DNA of 36,498 bases, taken from positions 1 through 36,498 of the forward strand of contig JACRCG010000188.1 of NCBI GenBank assembly GCA_016219145.1, read 5' to 3'. Below the pieces are notes generated by a model, which was given only the letters and a program-made list of their open reading frames with translations, searched no databases and was not told where the DNA came from. The position numbers were made by a program, and so were the translations under genes. This document shows, piece after piece, positions 22,491 to 29,905 of this stretch. Source of the stretch: Deltaproteobacteria bacterium. Lineage in GTDB: Bacteria; Desulfobacterota; Desulfuromonadia; Geobacterales; Pseudopelobacteraceae. Every line of letters begins with the position of its first letter. Position 1 is the first letter of the stretch.

Positions 22491-23432
22491 TCAGAGCGAC
22501 TTTTTCAGCAGCCTGCCAAGCTCTCCGACAAACCCGCGCCGGAACAGCAGCACGCAGACGACAAACGTAACACCGATAATGACCGTTATCCAGGAGCCGA
22601 CCGAACTCAGTTCAGACTGGAGTGTCACCACGGTAAATGCCCCTGCCAGCGGGCCCAGCACCGTACCTACCCCGCCCAGCAGGGTCATCAGTACGACCTC
22701 TCCCGAACTGTGCCAGCTGACATCCGTCAGCGATGCCAGCTGGAAAACCAGTGACTTCAGTGATCCGGCCATTCCGGAGAGCGCCGCAGAGATCACGAAA
22801 GCCATCAGCTTGAAGCGGTCTACATTGTATCCCAGTGAAACGGCGCGCGGTTCATTCTCTCTGATCGCCTTCAGCACCTGTCCAAAGGGGGAATTGATGG
22901 CCCGGTGGATCATCCAGAAGCCCAGGCAGAACATGATGAAAACAAAGTAATACAGGTTGAGCGGCAGCGGACTCGTCCCGACTGTGAAGGTCTGGTTCAG
23001 ATCGATCAGCCCGAAAAGATTGCCGCGCGGAATGCCTTGCAGCCCGTCCTCGCCACCGGTAAAGGGGGCCTTGAGCGCCACAAAGTATACTATCTGGGCC
23101 AGAGCCAGAGTAACCATGGCAAAGTAGATCCCCTGGCGCCGGATGGCCAGGCTGCCGACGACATAGCCCAGCAGGGCGGCGAAGAGCGTGCCTCCCAGAA
23201 CTCCCAATTCAGGTGTGAGTCCGCTGACCTTGACCAGATGCCCGGTGATATATGAGGCGCCCCCGAAAAAGGCGGCGTGCCCGAAAGAGAGCAGTCCGGT
23301 GTAACCGAGCAACAGATTGAAAGCGCAGGCAAACAGCGCGAAGCAGAGCAGCTTCATCATGAAGATCGGGTAAACGATAAAAGGCGCCAGCAGGCCGAGA
23401 ATTATCAGGACGATCCAGACGGTCTTGTTCAT
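22491..23432 (-). CDS. livM: Branched-chain amino acid-type ABC transporter permease (LivM family)
   Basis: A 313-residue inner-membrane permease with about eight hydrophobic segments. The LivM signature is clear: NLLLGYTGLLSFGHAAFFG near residue 40, and the ATPase-coupling loop around RAINSPFGQVLKAIRENEPRA. It pairs with LivH to form the channel for a substrate delivered by LivK. Its ATG directly follows the livH stop (TAAATG). The transported compound is uncertain. LivHMGFK-type systems also carry aromatic acids, amides and other small carboxylates, and the following genes are for short-chain acid metabolism. Confidence 0.93.
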   Translation of the reverse strand: MNKTVWIVLIILGLLAPFIVYPIFMMKLLCFALFACAFNLLLGYTGLLSFGHAAFFGGASYITGHLVKVSGLTPELGVLGGTLFAALLGYVVGSLAIRRQGIYFAMVTLALAQIVYFVALKAPFTGGEDGLQGIPRGNLFGLIDLNQTFTVGTSPLPLNLYYFVFIMFCLGFWMIHRAINSPFGQVLKAIRENEPRAVSLGYNVDRFKLMAFVISAALSGMAGSLKSLVFQLASLTDVSWHSSGEVVLMTLLGGVGTVLGPLAGAFTVVTLQSELSSVGSWITVIIGVTFVVCVLLFRRGFVGELGRLLKKSL

Positions 23433-24338
23433 TTACGACTCCCTGCCGAACAGGCCGGCCGGCTTTACAAGCAGCACGATGACCATGATCAGAAAAATTA
23501 CCGTACTGGAAGCCGGCGCGTAAACCACCTTGGTGAACCCCTCCACCATTCCGAGCAGCAAACCGGTGACAATCGACCCCATGATCGAGCCCATACCCCC
23601 GATGACCACTACGGCAAACACCACAATAATCATCTCGGCCCCCATGACCGGACTGACCGAGTAGATCGGCGCGGCCAGTACACCGGCAAAGGCTGCCAGG
23701 GCTACGCCATAGCCGTAGGTCAGAGTAATCATCAGCGGGACATTAACGCCGAAGGCCTTCACCAGCTCCGGGTTTTCGGTGCCGGCCCGCAAGTATGAGC
23801 CAAGTTTTGTCCTCTCAATCACAAACCAGGTACCGAAACAGACTACCAGAGAAACGGCGATCGCCCAAAGCCGGTATTTCGGAAACATCATGAAGCCCAG
23901 ATTGACCGCGCCGTTCAATATTTCCGGCTTGGCCTCGTAAGGATCGCCGGAGACGTTAAAATAATTGGTGAAGACCCCTTGAATGATCAGAGCCAGGCCG
24001 AAGGTAAGCAGCAGGCCGTACAAGTGGTCAAACTTGTACAATCTGCTCAGCATTGTTTTCTCGATTACTATGCCGATTGCTCCAACCACCAGCGGCGCTA
24101 CTATCAGGGCGGCCCAGTAATTGAGATGGAAATCCGGCATGCCGATCAGAACTCCCAGCTTGGTGTAGCCCAGGAGCGCCACGTAGGCTCCCAGCATATA
24201 CAGTGCTCCGTGGGCAAAGTTGACAATGTTCAGCAGGCCGAAAATCACCGCCAGACCAAGACTCAAGATGGCGTAAAAAACGCCGTTGTTGAGACCCAGC
24301 ATGACCTGCGACATAACCGTCTGAAAGGATATTTCCAT
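23433..24338 (-). CDS. livH: Branched-chain amino acid-type ABC transporter permease (LivH family)
   Basis: A 301-residue permease with about eight hydrophobic segments. GLNNGVFYAILSLGLAVIFG and NIVNFAHGALYMLGAY near the N-terminus are LivH hallmarks, and the coupling loop ERTKLGSYLRAGTENPELVKA lies near 165-190. AAGGAGCTGGTC precedes the ATG at 24338. It is followed without a gap by livM and preceded by livK, from which a cloverleaf palindrome separates it. Confidence 0.93.
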   Translation of the reverse strand: MEISFQTVMSQVMLGLNNGVFYAILSLGLAVIFGLLNIVNFAHGALYMLGAYVALLGYTKLGVLIGMPDFHLNYWAALIVAPLVVGAIGIVIEKTMLSRLYKFDHLYGLLLTFGLALIIQGVFTNYFNVSGDPYEAKPEILNGAVNLGFMMFPKYRLWAIAVSLVVCFGTWFVIERTKLGSYLRAGTENPELVKAFGVNVPLMITLTYGYGVALAAFAGVLAAPIYSVSPVMGAEMIIVVFAVVVIGGMGSIMGSIVTGLLLGMVEGFTKVVYAPASSTVIFLIMVIVLLVKPAGLFGRES

Positions 24339-24372
24339 GACCAGCTCCTTCGTTTGCCTCTGTTAAAATTCC

Positions 24373-24434
24373 GTAGGGGCGATCCTTGTGATCGCCCCTT
24401 GTCGGATGTGGGCGAATACAAGATTCGCCCCTAC
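24373..24434. repeat. Cloverleaf palindromic element at the livK stop codon
   Basis: An outer stem GTAGGGGCGA (24373-24382) pairs with TCGCCCCTAC (24425-24434). Nested in it are hairpin 1 (24376-24384 with 24390-24398, 9 bp, loop CTTGT) and hairpin 2 (24410-24417 with 24423-24430, 8 bp, loop ACAAG). Outer and inner pairings are alternatives. The minus-strand TAG at 24433-24431, inside the element, is the livK stop codon. Confidence 0.92.
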
Positions 24435-25648
24435 TTCTTAACCAATTCGCAGGTGCTTTCGGATAGAGGCATGAAGGCATCGGCGGCCGGAACTGTCTTG
24501 ACTATCTTGAGCAGATCCCACTCACCCTTTGATTCGGCAGGTTTCTTGACTTCCATCAGGTACATGTCGTGTACCATGCGCCCGTCAGCTCTGATCTTGC
24601 CGTTTACTGCAAAGAAATCGCTGATATTCATGGATTTGAGCTTCGCCATGACCGCGTCGGAATCGTCGCTGCCGGCAGCCTTGATGGCTTTCAGGTAATT
24701 CATTGTGGCTGAATAGGCGCCGGCCTGATCCATGGTCGGCATGGCTTTGTGGATGGCGTAGTAACGGTTGGAGAAATCGCGGGTCGCCTTGTCACGATCC
24801 CAGTAGAAGCCGGATGTATACTGCATTCCCTGCGCTACGTTCAGGCCGAGACTCTTTATGTCGGTATCAAATATCAACAGGCCGACCAGTTTCTGGCCTT
24901 TCTTGTCGATGCCGAACTCTCTGGCCTGTTTTATGGCGTTGATGGTGTTGTCGCCCGCATTGGCCAGGCCTATTATCTGGGCTCCGGATGACTGGGCCTG
25001 AAGCAGGTACGATGAAAAATCGGTGGTGGCGAGAGGGTGACGTACCGATCCGAGTATTTTCCCGCCCAGCTTGGTTACAAATTTAGAAGTATTCCCCTCC
25101 AGAGAGTGGCCGAAGGCGTAGTCCGCAGTCATGAAGTACCAGCTCTTGCCGCCGCTGGGGACAACAGCTTCCGCTGTAACCTTACCCAGGGCGTAGGTGT
25201 CATAGACATAGTGGATACCATAAGGAGTGCAGGCCTTGTTGGTCAGGTCAGTACTGGCAGCGCCGGTGTTCATGGTGATTTTCTTCTTTTCTCCGGCCAG
25301 TTTCTGAACTGCCAGGGCGCAGCCGGAATTCAGCAGGCCGGTGATCATATCCACTTTTTCATTGTCAAACCACTCTCTGGCCTTGGCCGAGGCGATGTCG
25401 GCCTTGTTCTGATGGTCGGCGCCAATAACCTGGATCGGTTTGCCGAGCACCTTGCCGCCGAAATCCTTGACAGCCATCTCGACAGCGACCTGAGTCCCTT
25501 TGCCACCCAGGGCGGAATATGGCCCCGACATGTCGGTCAACACCCCGATTTTTACTACATTGTCAGAAATACCGGCCGCGATGGCCAATGTGCCTGACAG
25601 TATTACAACTGCCGCTGATGCAACCACTTGAAGCAGAACTTTTTTCAT
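24431..25648 (-). CDS. livK: Periplasmic substrate-binding protein of a Liv-type ABC transporter
   Basis: A 405-residue type I periplasmic binding protein with a signal peptide (about 1-24, hydrophobic, ending AIAA). The mature start KIGVLTDMSGPYSALGGKG is typical of the Peripla_BP_6 / leucine-binding family. It is longer than E. coli LivK (about 370), closer to relatives that bind amides, aromatic acids or other carboxylates. The ligand cannot be read from sequence. GGGGAA is about 5 nt before the ATG. It sits between the ATPase genes and the permeases. The stop codon is supplied by a palindromic repeat. Confidence 0.9.
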   Translation of the reverse strand: MKKVLLQVVASAAVVILSGTLAIAAGISDNVVKIGVLTDMSGPYSALGGKGTQVAVEMAVKDFGGKVLGKPIQVIGADHQNKADIASAKAREWFDNEKVDMITGLLNSGCALAVQKLAGEKKKITMNTGAASTDLTNKACTPYGIHYVYDTYALGKVTAEAVVPSGGKSWYFMTADYAFGHSLEGNTSKFVTKLGGKILGSVRHPLATTDFSSYLLQAQSSGAQIIGLANAGDNTINAIKQAREFGIDKKGQKLVGLLIFDTDIKSLGLNVAQGMQYTSGFYWDRDKATRDFSNRYYAIHKAMPTMDQAGAYSATMNYLKAIKAAGSDDSDAVMAKLKSMNISDFFAVNGKIRADGRMVHDMYLMEVKKPAESKGEWDLLKIVKTVPAADAFMPLSESTCELVKK

Positions 25649-25674
25649 GCTGTTCCCCTTTCTGTTTACCCAGA

Positions 25675-26391
25675 CTATACGCCAAGGTATCGGTTAAGTT
25701 TCTCCATGCTGGAGCCAAGCTCATCTCTGGTTATCATTTCCGCGATGGCACCGTGATCGATGACATAATGGCGGTCGGCCAGGTTGGCGGCGAAATGAAA
25801 ATTCTGCTCCACCAGAATTATTGTAAGTCCCTTCTCCTTCAGCTGTCCGATTACCCGTCTCAGTGTCTGAACAATTACCGGCGCCAGCCCCTCGGTAATT
25901 TCATCCAGCAGCAGCAGCCGTGCTCCGGTTCGCAGAATCCGCGCCATGGCCAGCATCTGCTGCTCGCCGCCCGACAGACGGGTCCCCATGCTGTTTTTCC
26001 GCTCCAGCAGATTGGGAAACATGTCGTAGATTTCGGGAAGTGTCATGCCGCCGCTTTTTACAACCGGCGGCAGCAACAGGTTTTCCTCGACCGTAAGGCT
26101 GGAAAAAATGCCGCGTTCTTCCGGACAGTATCCGATTCCCAGATGGGCGATCCTGTGGGTCGGCATCCTGACCGTTTCCACTCCGTTGATCATGATTGAG
26201 CCGCTGCGGCGGCCGACCAGCCCGATGATTGATTTCAGGATTGTGGTCCGGCCGGCTCCGTTTCTTCCCAGCAAGGTGACCACCTCACCGACTCCGACCT
26301 TCAGGTCGATGCCGTGCAGGATGTGGGATTCTCCGTAAAAAGCATGCAGGTCAGTTATCCGCAGCATCTCGTTATGTACAGATTCAGTCAT
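25675..26391 (-). CDS. livF: ABC transporter ATPase (LivF family) with arginine in Walker A
   Basis: A 238-residue ATPase that with LivG powers the LivHM channel. The signature LSGGEQQMLAMARIL and Walker B RLLLLDEITEGLAP are typical LivF. The Walker A reads GRNGAGRTT (42-50): the lysine that contacts ATP phosphates is replaced by arginine (R48, codon CGG). The partner LivG has a normal lysine. The ATG at 26391 has GGGGAG 5 nt upstream and overlaps the end of livG by 8 nt. A GTG at 26397 is possible but less well placed. Confidence 0.92.
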   Translation of the reverse strand: MTESVHNEMLRITDLHAFYGESHILHGIDLKVGVGEVVTLLGRNGAGRTTILKSIIGLVGRRSGSIMINGVETVRMPTHRIAHLGIGYCPEERGIFSSLTVEENLLLPPVVKSGGMTLPEIYDMFPNLLERKNSMGTRLSGGEQQMLAMARILRTGARLLLLDEITEGLAPVIVQTLRRVIGQLKEKGLTIILVEQNFHFAANLADRHYVIDHGAIAEMITRDELGSSMEKLNRYLGV

Positions 26392-27136
26392 GAGCACTCC
26401 CCATATACGCTTCCAGCACCTGCGGATTCTGTGAAACCTCTGCGTAGGGCCCTTCCGTAAGAATAGCGCCGCGCTGCAAAACCGTTATCCGGTCCGCCAG
26501 AGTTGCGACGACCTTCAAATTATGCTCAACCATCAAGATGGTTCGATTGGCGGAGACTTTCTTGACCAGCGCCGTTATTTTGTCAACATCCTCAACTCCC
26601 ATACCCTGAGTCGGCTCATCCAGAAGCATCAGCTCCGGGTCCAAAGCCAGCGTCGTGGCTATTTCCAGGGCGCGTTTGCGTCCATAGGCCAGCTCGCCGG
26701 TGATCTGGTCGGCATACTCCGCCAGGCCGACTGATTCAAGCAGTTCCATGGCCTGACCGTCCAGTTGTTGCAGGATTTTATCCGACTTCCAGAAGTGGTA
26801 GGAGACACCCAGTTTGCGCTGCAATGCCAGGCGGACATTCTCGCGCGGTGTCAGGTTTGGAAAAACGGCCGATATCTGGAATGAGCGGATCACGCCGCGC
26901 AGTGCGATGTCGGCCGGCTTCTCTCCGGTAATATCGGTGCCGTTGAAGTGAATTGTCCCTTTGGTGGGCGTCAGAAATTTTGTCAACAGGTTGAAAACGG
27001 TGGTTTTTCCGGCTCCATTCGGCCCGATCAGGGCATGGATATGGCCGCGCTCTATTTTCAGATTAACGGCTGACACCGCTGTAAAGCCCTTGAAATCTTT
27101 AGTGAGATCGTTTGTTTCCAGAATATGATCTGACAT
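26384..27136 (-). CDS. livG: ABC transporter ATPase (LivG family)
   Basis: A 250-residue ATPase. Walker A GPNGAGKTT is at about 38-46, Walker B LMLLDEPTQGM follows, and the signature is the LivG-type LAYGRKRALEIATTLA. It is the first gene of the minus-strand string and starts about 220 nt downstream of a perfect-consensus sigma-54 promoter. GGAGCGG lies about 10 nt before the ATG. Translation is coupled to livF by overlap. Confidence 0.94.
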   Translation of the reverse strand: MSDHILETNDLTKDFKGFTAVSAVNLKIERGHIHALIGPNGAGKTTVFNLLTKFLTPTKGTIHFNGTDITGEKPADIALRGVIRSFQISAVFPNLTPRENVRLALQRKLGVSYHFWKSDKILQQLDGQAMELLESVGLAEYADQITGELAYGRKRALEIATTLALDPELMLLDEPTQGMGVEDVDKITALVKKVSANRTILMVEHNLKVVATLADRITVLQRGAILTEGPYAEVSQNPQVLEAYMGSAHD

Positions 27137-27207
27137 TTTTGTCCGCTCCTGGCAGGGAAAAACTTATCGACACGTGCATCAAATAAACCTTAAAACGGCT
27201 GTTATCA

Positions 27208-27313
27208 CACAAAGCTCACCAAGATAATCAGGAGATTATCAAAGCGAATAATAGAACCCTGCGGGTAACGGCTTAAACCCACATAAGCTTCTGATTTCTT
27301 TGTGTTCTTTGTG
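27208..27313. repeat. Imperfect inverted repeat (8/9-nt periodic arms) in the livG leader
   Basis: The left arm 27208-27234 matches the reverse complement of 27288-27313 at about 22 of 27 positions. TTTGTG recurs at 27299, 27308 and 27316. Inside the left arm a perfect hairpin GATAATC-AGGA-GATTATC lies at 27223-27240. The element falls in the transcribed leader downstream of the sigma-54 promoter. Confidence 0.7.
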
Positions 27314-27365
27314 CCTTTGTGAGAGCCAACTGCTTTTTCAGGATAAAACATGTTTTTGTTGTAGT

Positions 27366-27381
27366 AGCAATTCCAGTGCCA
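27366..27381 (-). promoter_or_regulatory. Sigma-54 promoter of the liv-sco-thiolase-hydroxybutyrate dehydrogenase string
   Basis: The minus strand reads TGGCAC-TGGAA-TTGCT, a full match to TGGCAC-N5-TTGCW with GG and GC 10 nt apart. Transcription would start near 27355, leaving a leader of about 220 nt before livG. Confidence 0.85.
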
Positions 27382-27487
27382 TACCTGCTGAATGCAAGTT
27401 CGTATTCTGCTAACCTCTCGTTTAATAAGATTAAATTGCTACAGACAATTGCAAAACAGGGTAATGGAATAGGTGTGCTGACAGGGC

Positions 27488-27509
27488 ATATTCCAGGATA
27501 TTGGAATAT
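27488..27509. promoter_or_regulatory. Upstream activator dyad 1 (ATATTCC-N8-GGAATAT)
   Basis: A perfect 7-bp dyad with an 8-nt spacer, about 115 bp upstream of the sigma-54 promoter: a usual distance for an enhancer-binding protein. Confidence 0.75.
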
Positions 27510-27604
27510 ATTGCTGGTTGTGTCAGATGTAATGTTATGGGGCCAAAGAAAGCGCTGAAATATAACATATTGAACGAACGTGCTATTTTGGTATCAGCGA
27601 GGGC

Positions 27605-27626
27605 GTATTCCAAAATATGGGAATAT
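27605..27626. promoter_or_regulatory. Upstream activator dyad 2 (GTATTCC-N8-GGAATAT)
   Basis: The same dyad with one arm mismatch, about 235 bp upstream of the sigma-54 promoter. It shares its right half with the left half of dyad 3. Confidence 0.7.
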
Positions 27627-27646
27627 ATTCCAGAATTGTGGAAGAC
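27625..27646. promoter_or_regulatory. Upstream activator dyad 3 (ATATTCC-N8-GGAAG)
   Basis: A left half identical to dyad 1 and a right half with GGAA conserved. Tandem placement with dyad 2, 20 bp apart, is the arrangement expected for cooperative binding of dimers on one helix face. Confidence 0.6.
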
Positions 27647-27650
27647 CTGG

Positions 27651-29078
27651 TTACTTGCCGATATCGTACTGGCCCGCCTTGGCGTACAGCGATGACTTGC
27701 TGATTCCCAGTCTGGCGGCGGCAGCCTGTTTATCCCCTTTTTCCTCGCGGATTGCGGAACGGATCGCCTCTTCTTCGGCCAGCTGGGTGATGTACTTCAG
27801 GCTGCGGCAAATATCGGGTGACGACGTACCGACTCCCTTGACCAGCGCAAAGGGGAGGTCCCGTTTTGTAATCGTATTGCCGGTTTTGACATACAGGGCC
27901 TGTTCGAGCACGTTACGAAGCTCTCTTACATTGCCGGGCCAGCCGTAGCTTTTGAGTATTTCGGCCGCATCCGGCTCAACCCCGTCCACCGGAATGCCGG
28001 TCTCTTTTTCCAGCTGCCTGAGGTGAAAACGGATCAGAAGCAAAATATCGTCCGGACGGTTGCGCAGCGGCGGAATATCCAGCATGACCACGTTAAGCCG
28101 GTAATACAGATCATGGCGGAACATCCCCTGTTTTGCCAGCGTTTCAAGATCGCGATTGGAGGCGGCGATGATGCGCACATCGACAAGCTCGGGCTGTTCC
28201 GCGCCGACCGGCTCGATCTCCTTTTCCTGCAAAACCCTCAAGAGTTTGACCTGCATGGTCAGCGGCAGTTCGCTGATCTCGTCCAGAAAGATCGTTCCTC
28301 CGTCAGCCAGCGCGAACTTCCCTTTTTTCCCTTTTTTCAGCGCGCCGGTAAAGGAGCCCTCCCGATAGCCGAACAGTTCCGATTCGAAGAGGGTTTCCGG
28401 TATTGCCGCGCAGTTGACCTTGATAAACGGCCCAAGCGCCCGGTGGCTGGCGTTGTGAATGGCATGAGCAAAAAGTTCCTTGCCGGTTCCGCTCTCTCCT
28501 TTCAGCAGCACGGTGGTGGTACTCATCGCCACCTTGCGGCCCAGCTCCTTGACCCACTCCAGCTCTTTGCTGATTCCGACTATGTGGTCGAATGAGTATT
28601 TGGCGCTCAGGTGATTGCTGAGCTCTCTTTTGTAAAATTCGAGTTCGGTTTTCAGTTTTTTGAAGTTTTCGGTGAAGGTAAACAGATCCTCAATATTCTG
28701 GAACATGATCTTGCCGACCACCGCCACAACTTTCCCGTTTTCGAAGATCGGAATCCGGCTGCAGATCATCTCGTGCCCGCCGATCTTCTGCAGCTGGGCG
28801 ATCTCGGCCACCCCGCTTTTGGCCACCAGGTGCATGCGGGTGTTCTGGATCACTTCGGTGACATGCCTGCCGACCAGCTTGTCGATAGTCGTATCAAGGA
28901 AACGGGCATACGCTTCATTGATCTTCAGGATATAACCTTCGGCGTCGGTGATAAGCAGCCCTTCGTAGGCGTGCCCCAAGGCCTCCTCCAGCATGGTCTG
29001 CCCTTTTTCGGCCAGCACGGCGCGCTTTTTGAGCGCCAGCAGCAGGTTATGAACCCAGCCCTGTCTGTGTATGATCAT
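27651..29078 (-). CDS. Sigma-54-dependent transcriptional activator with PAS sensor domain
   Basis: 475 residues. A PAS domain lies at about 30-140 (AYEGLLITDAEGYILKINEAYARFL). A sigma-54-activating AAA+ domain spans about 165-390, with Walker A GESGTGKE at 194-201, the sigma-54 contact loop GSFTGA at 241-246 (serine in place of alanine), and Walker B TIFLDE at 262-267. A Fis-type helix-turn-helix is at about 445-470 (KQAAAARLGISKSSLYAK). There is no receiver domain, so the signal is probably a ligand sensed by PAS. I chose the ATG at 29078, with GGAG 7 nt upstream, over the frame start at 29126. It sits directly before three dyads and a sigma-54 promoter that face livG, so it is the obvious candidate activator of that gene string. 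Confidence 0.93.
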   Translation of the reverse strand: MIIHRQGWVHNLLLALKKRAVLAEKGQTMLEEALGHAYEGLLITDAEGYILKINEAYARFLDTTIDKLVGRHVTEVIQNTRMHLVAKSGVAEIAQLQKIGGHEMICSRIPIFENGKVVAVVGKIMFQNIEDLFTFTENFKKLKTELEFYKRELSNHLSAKYSFDHIVGISKELEWVKELGRKVAMSTTTVLLKGESGTGKELFAHAIHNASHRALGPFIKVNCAAIPETLFESELFGYREGSFTGALKKGKKGKFALADGGTIFLDEISELPLTMQVKLLRVLQEKEIEPVGAEQPELVDVRIIAASNRDLETLAKQGMFRHDLYYRLNVVMLDIPPLRNRPDDILLLIRFHLRQLEKETGIPVDGVEPDAAEILKSYGWPGNVRELRNVLEQALYVKTGNTITKRDLPFALVKGVGTSSPDICRSLKYITQLAEEEAIRSAIREEKGDKQAAAARLGISKSSLYAKAGQYDIGK

Positions 29079-29097
29079 GGTTGTCTCCGGAAACTGA

Positions 29098-29847
29098 TCA
29101 TGCCTCGCCTGCCTCAAACAGCACATTCCGTTTTAATCCGGAGCGATGCAGGACATATTTGAACACAGTGGCAAGCACTCCCAAACCATACTGTACACTT
29201 GGCCAGAAGCTGATCGAAGATGCCTCGGGGAAATACTTTGTGGGACAACTGATCTCGCCGATTCGGAAGCCAAAGGCAACTGTCTGCACCAGCATCTCAT
29301 TATCAAAGACAAAATTGTCGGAGTTCGTTTGCAGCGGTAATGTCTCAAGCACCTTACGGCTGAAGGCGCGGTAACCGGTGTGATATTCAGAGAGCTTGGC
29401 ACCCAGGAACAGGTTTTCAAAAGCGGTCAGGAAACGGTTGGCAACGTATTTATAGCGCGGCATTCCGCCTTTCAGCGCACCGCCACCCAGTATGCGGGAG
29501 CCGAGAACGACGTCATAATGACCGGAGGTGATCATGCAGGCCATGGCGGTCACAAGTCGCGGTGAATACTGGTAATCAGGATGAACCATGACGATTATGT
29601 CGGCTCCCAGTTCCAGCGCCGCCCGGTAACAGGTTTTCTGGTTGGCGCCATAGCCGCCGTTGACCGGATGGATAATGGTCCTGATACCAAGCTCTTCCGC
29701 CACTCGGGCCGTGTTGTCGCTGGAAGCGTCATCAACCAGCAAGACCGCATCGACATACTCATGCGGAAGCTCCGCATAGGTCTGACGCAGAGTTTTTTCG
29801 GCATTGTACGCCGGCATGACGACAACCAGTTTTTGTCCTGATATCAT
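29098..29847 (-). CDS. Family 2 glycosyltransferase (dolichol-phosphate mannose synthase-like)
   Basis: A 249-residue GT-A glycosyltransferase. It has the start VVVMPAYNAEKTLRQTY, VDDASSDNTARVAEELG, and HPVNGGYGANQKT. The metal-binding region is MVHPDYQYSP (DxY in place of the commoner DxD) and the acceptor region is GYRAFSRK. There is no strong membrane anchor, so it may act on a polyprenyl-phosphate at the inner face of the membrane. It transfers a sugar from a nucleotide donor, but the sugar and acceptor are unknown. It lies 58 bp after the giant activase gene and 19 bp before the regulator gene, in the same orientation, so the three may be co-transcribed although their roles do not obviously connect. 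Confidence 0.88.
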   Translation of the reverse strand: MISGQKLVVVMPAYNAEKTLRQTYAELPHEYVDAVLLVDDASSDNTARVAEELGIRTIIHPVNGGYGANQKTCYRAALELGADIIVMVHPDYQYSPRLVTAMACMITSGHYDVVLGSRILGGGALKGGMPRYKYVANRFLTAFENLFLGAKLSEYHTGYRAFSRKVLETLPLQTNSDNFVFDNEMLVQTVAFGFRIGEISCPTKYFPEASSISFWPSVQYGLGVLATVFKYVLHRSGLKRNVLFEAGEA

Positions 29848-29905
29848 TCAACCCCCGGAAAAAGTATTATCGCATCTGATCTTGCAACTCTTTGGCTGCA
29901 CTCTC

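Larger units (their letters stand above)
27137..27650. other. 514-bp regulatory region upstream of the liv-sco gene string
   Basis: No credible gene (the short plus-strand frames have no ribosome site and no family resemblance). From the livG side it holds an imperfect periodic inverted repeat (27208-27313), a consensus sigma-54 promoter (27366-27381), and three TATTCC-N8-GGAA dyads (27488-27509, 27605-27626, 27625-27646). The last two lie just past the stop of the enhancer-binding protein gene. Confidence 0.75.

Noticed and set aside
27319..27695. Short plus-strand frames in the liv regulatory region
   Set aside because: They have no ribosome site or recognisable domain, and they cover the sigma-54 promoter and activator dyads.
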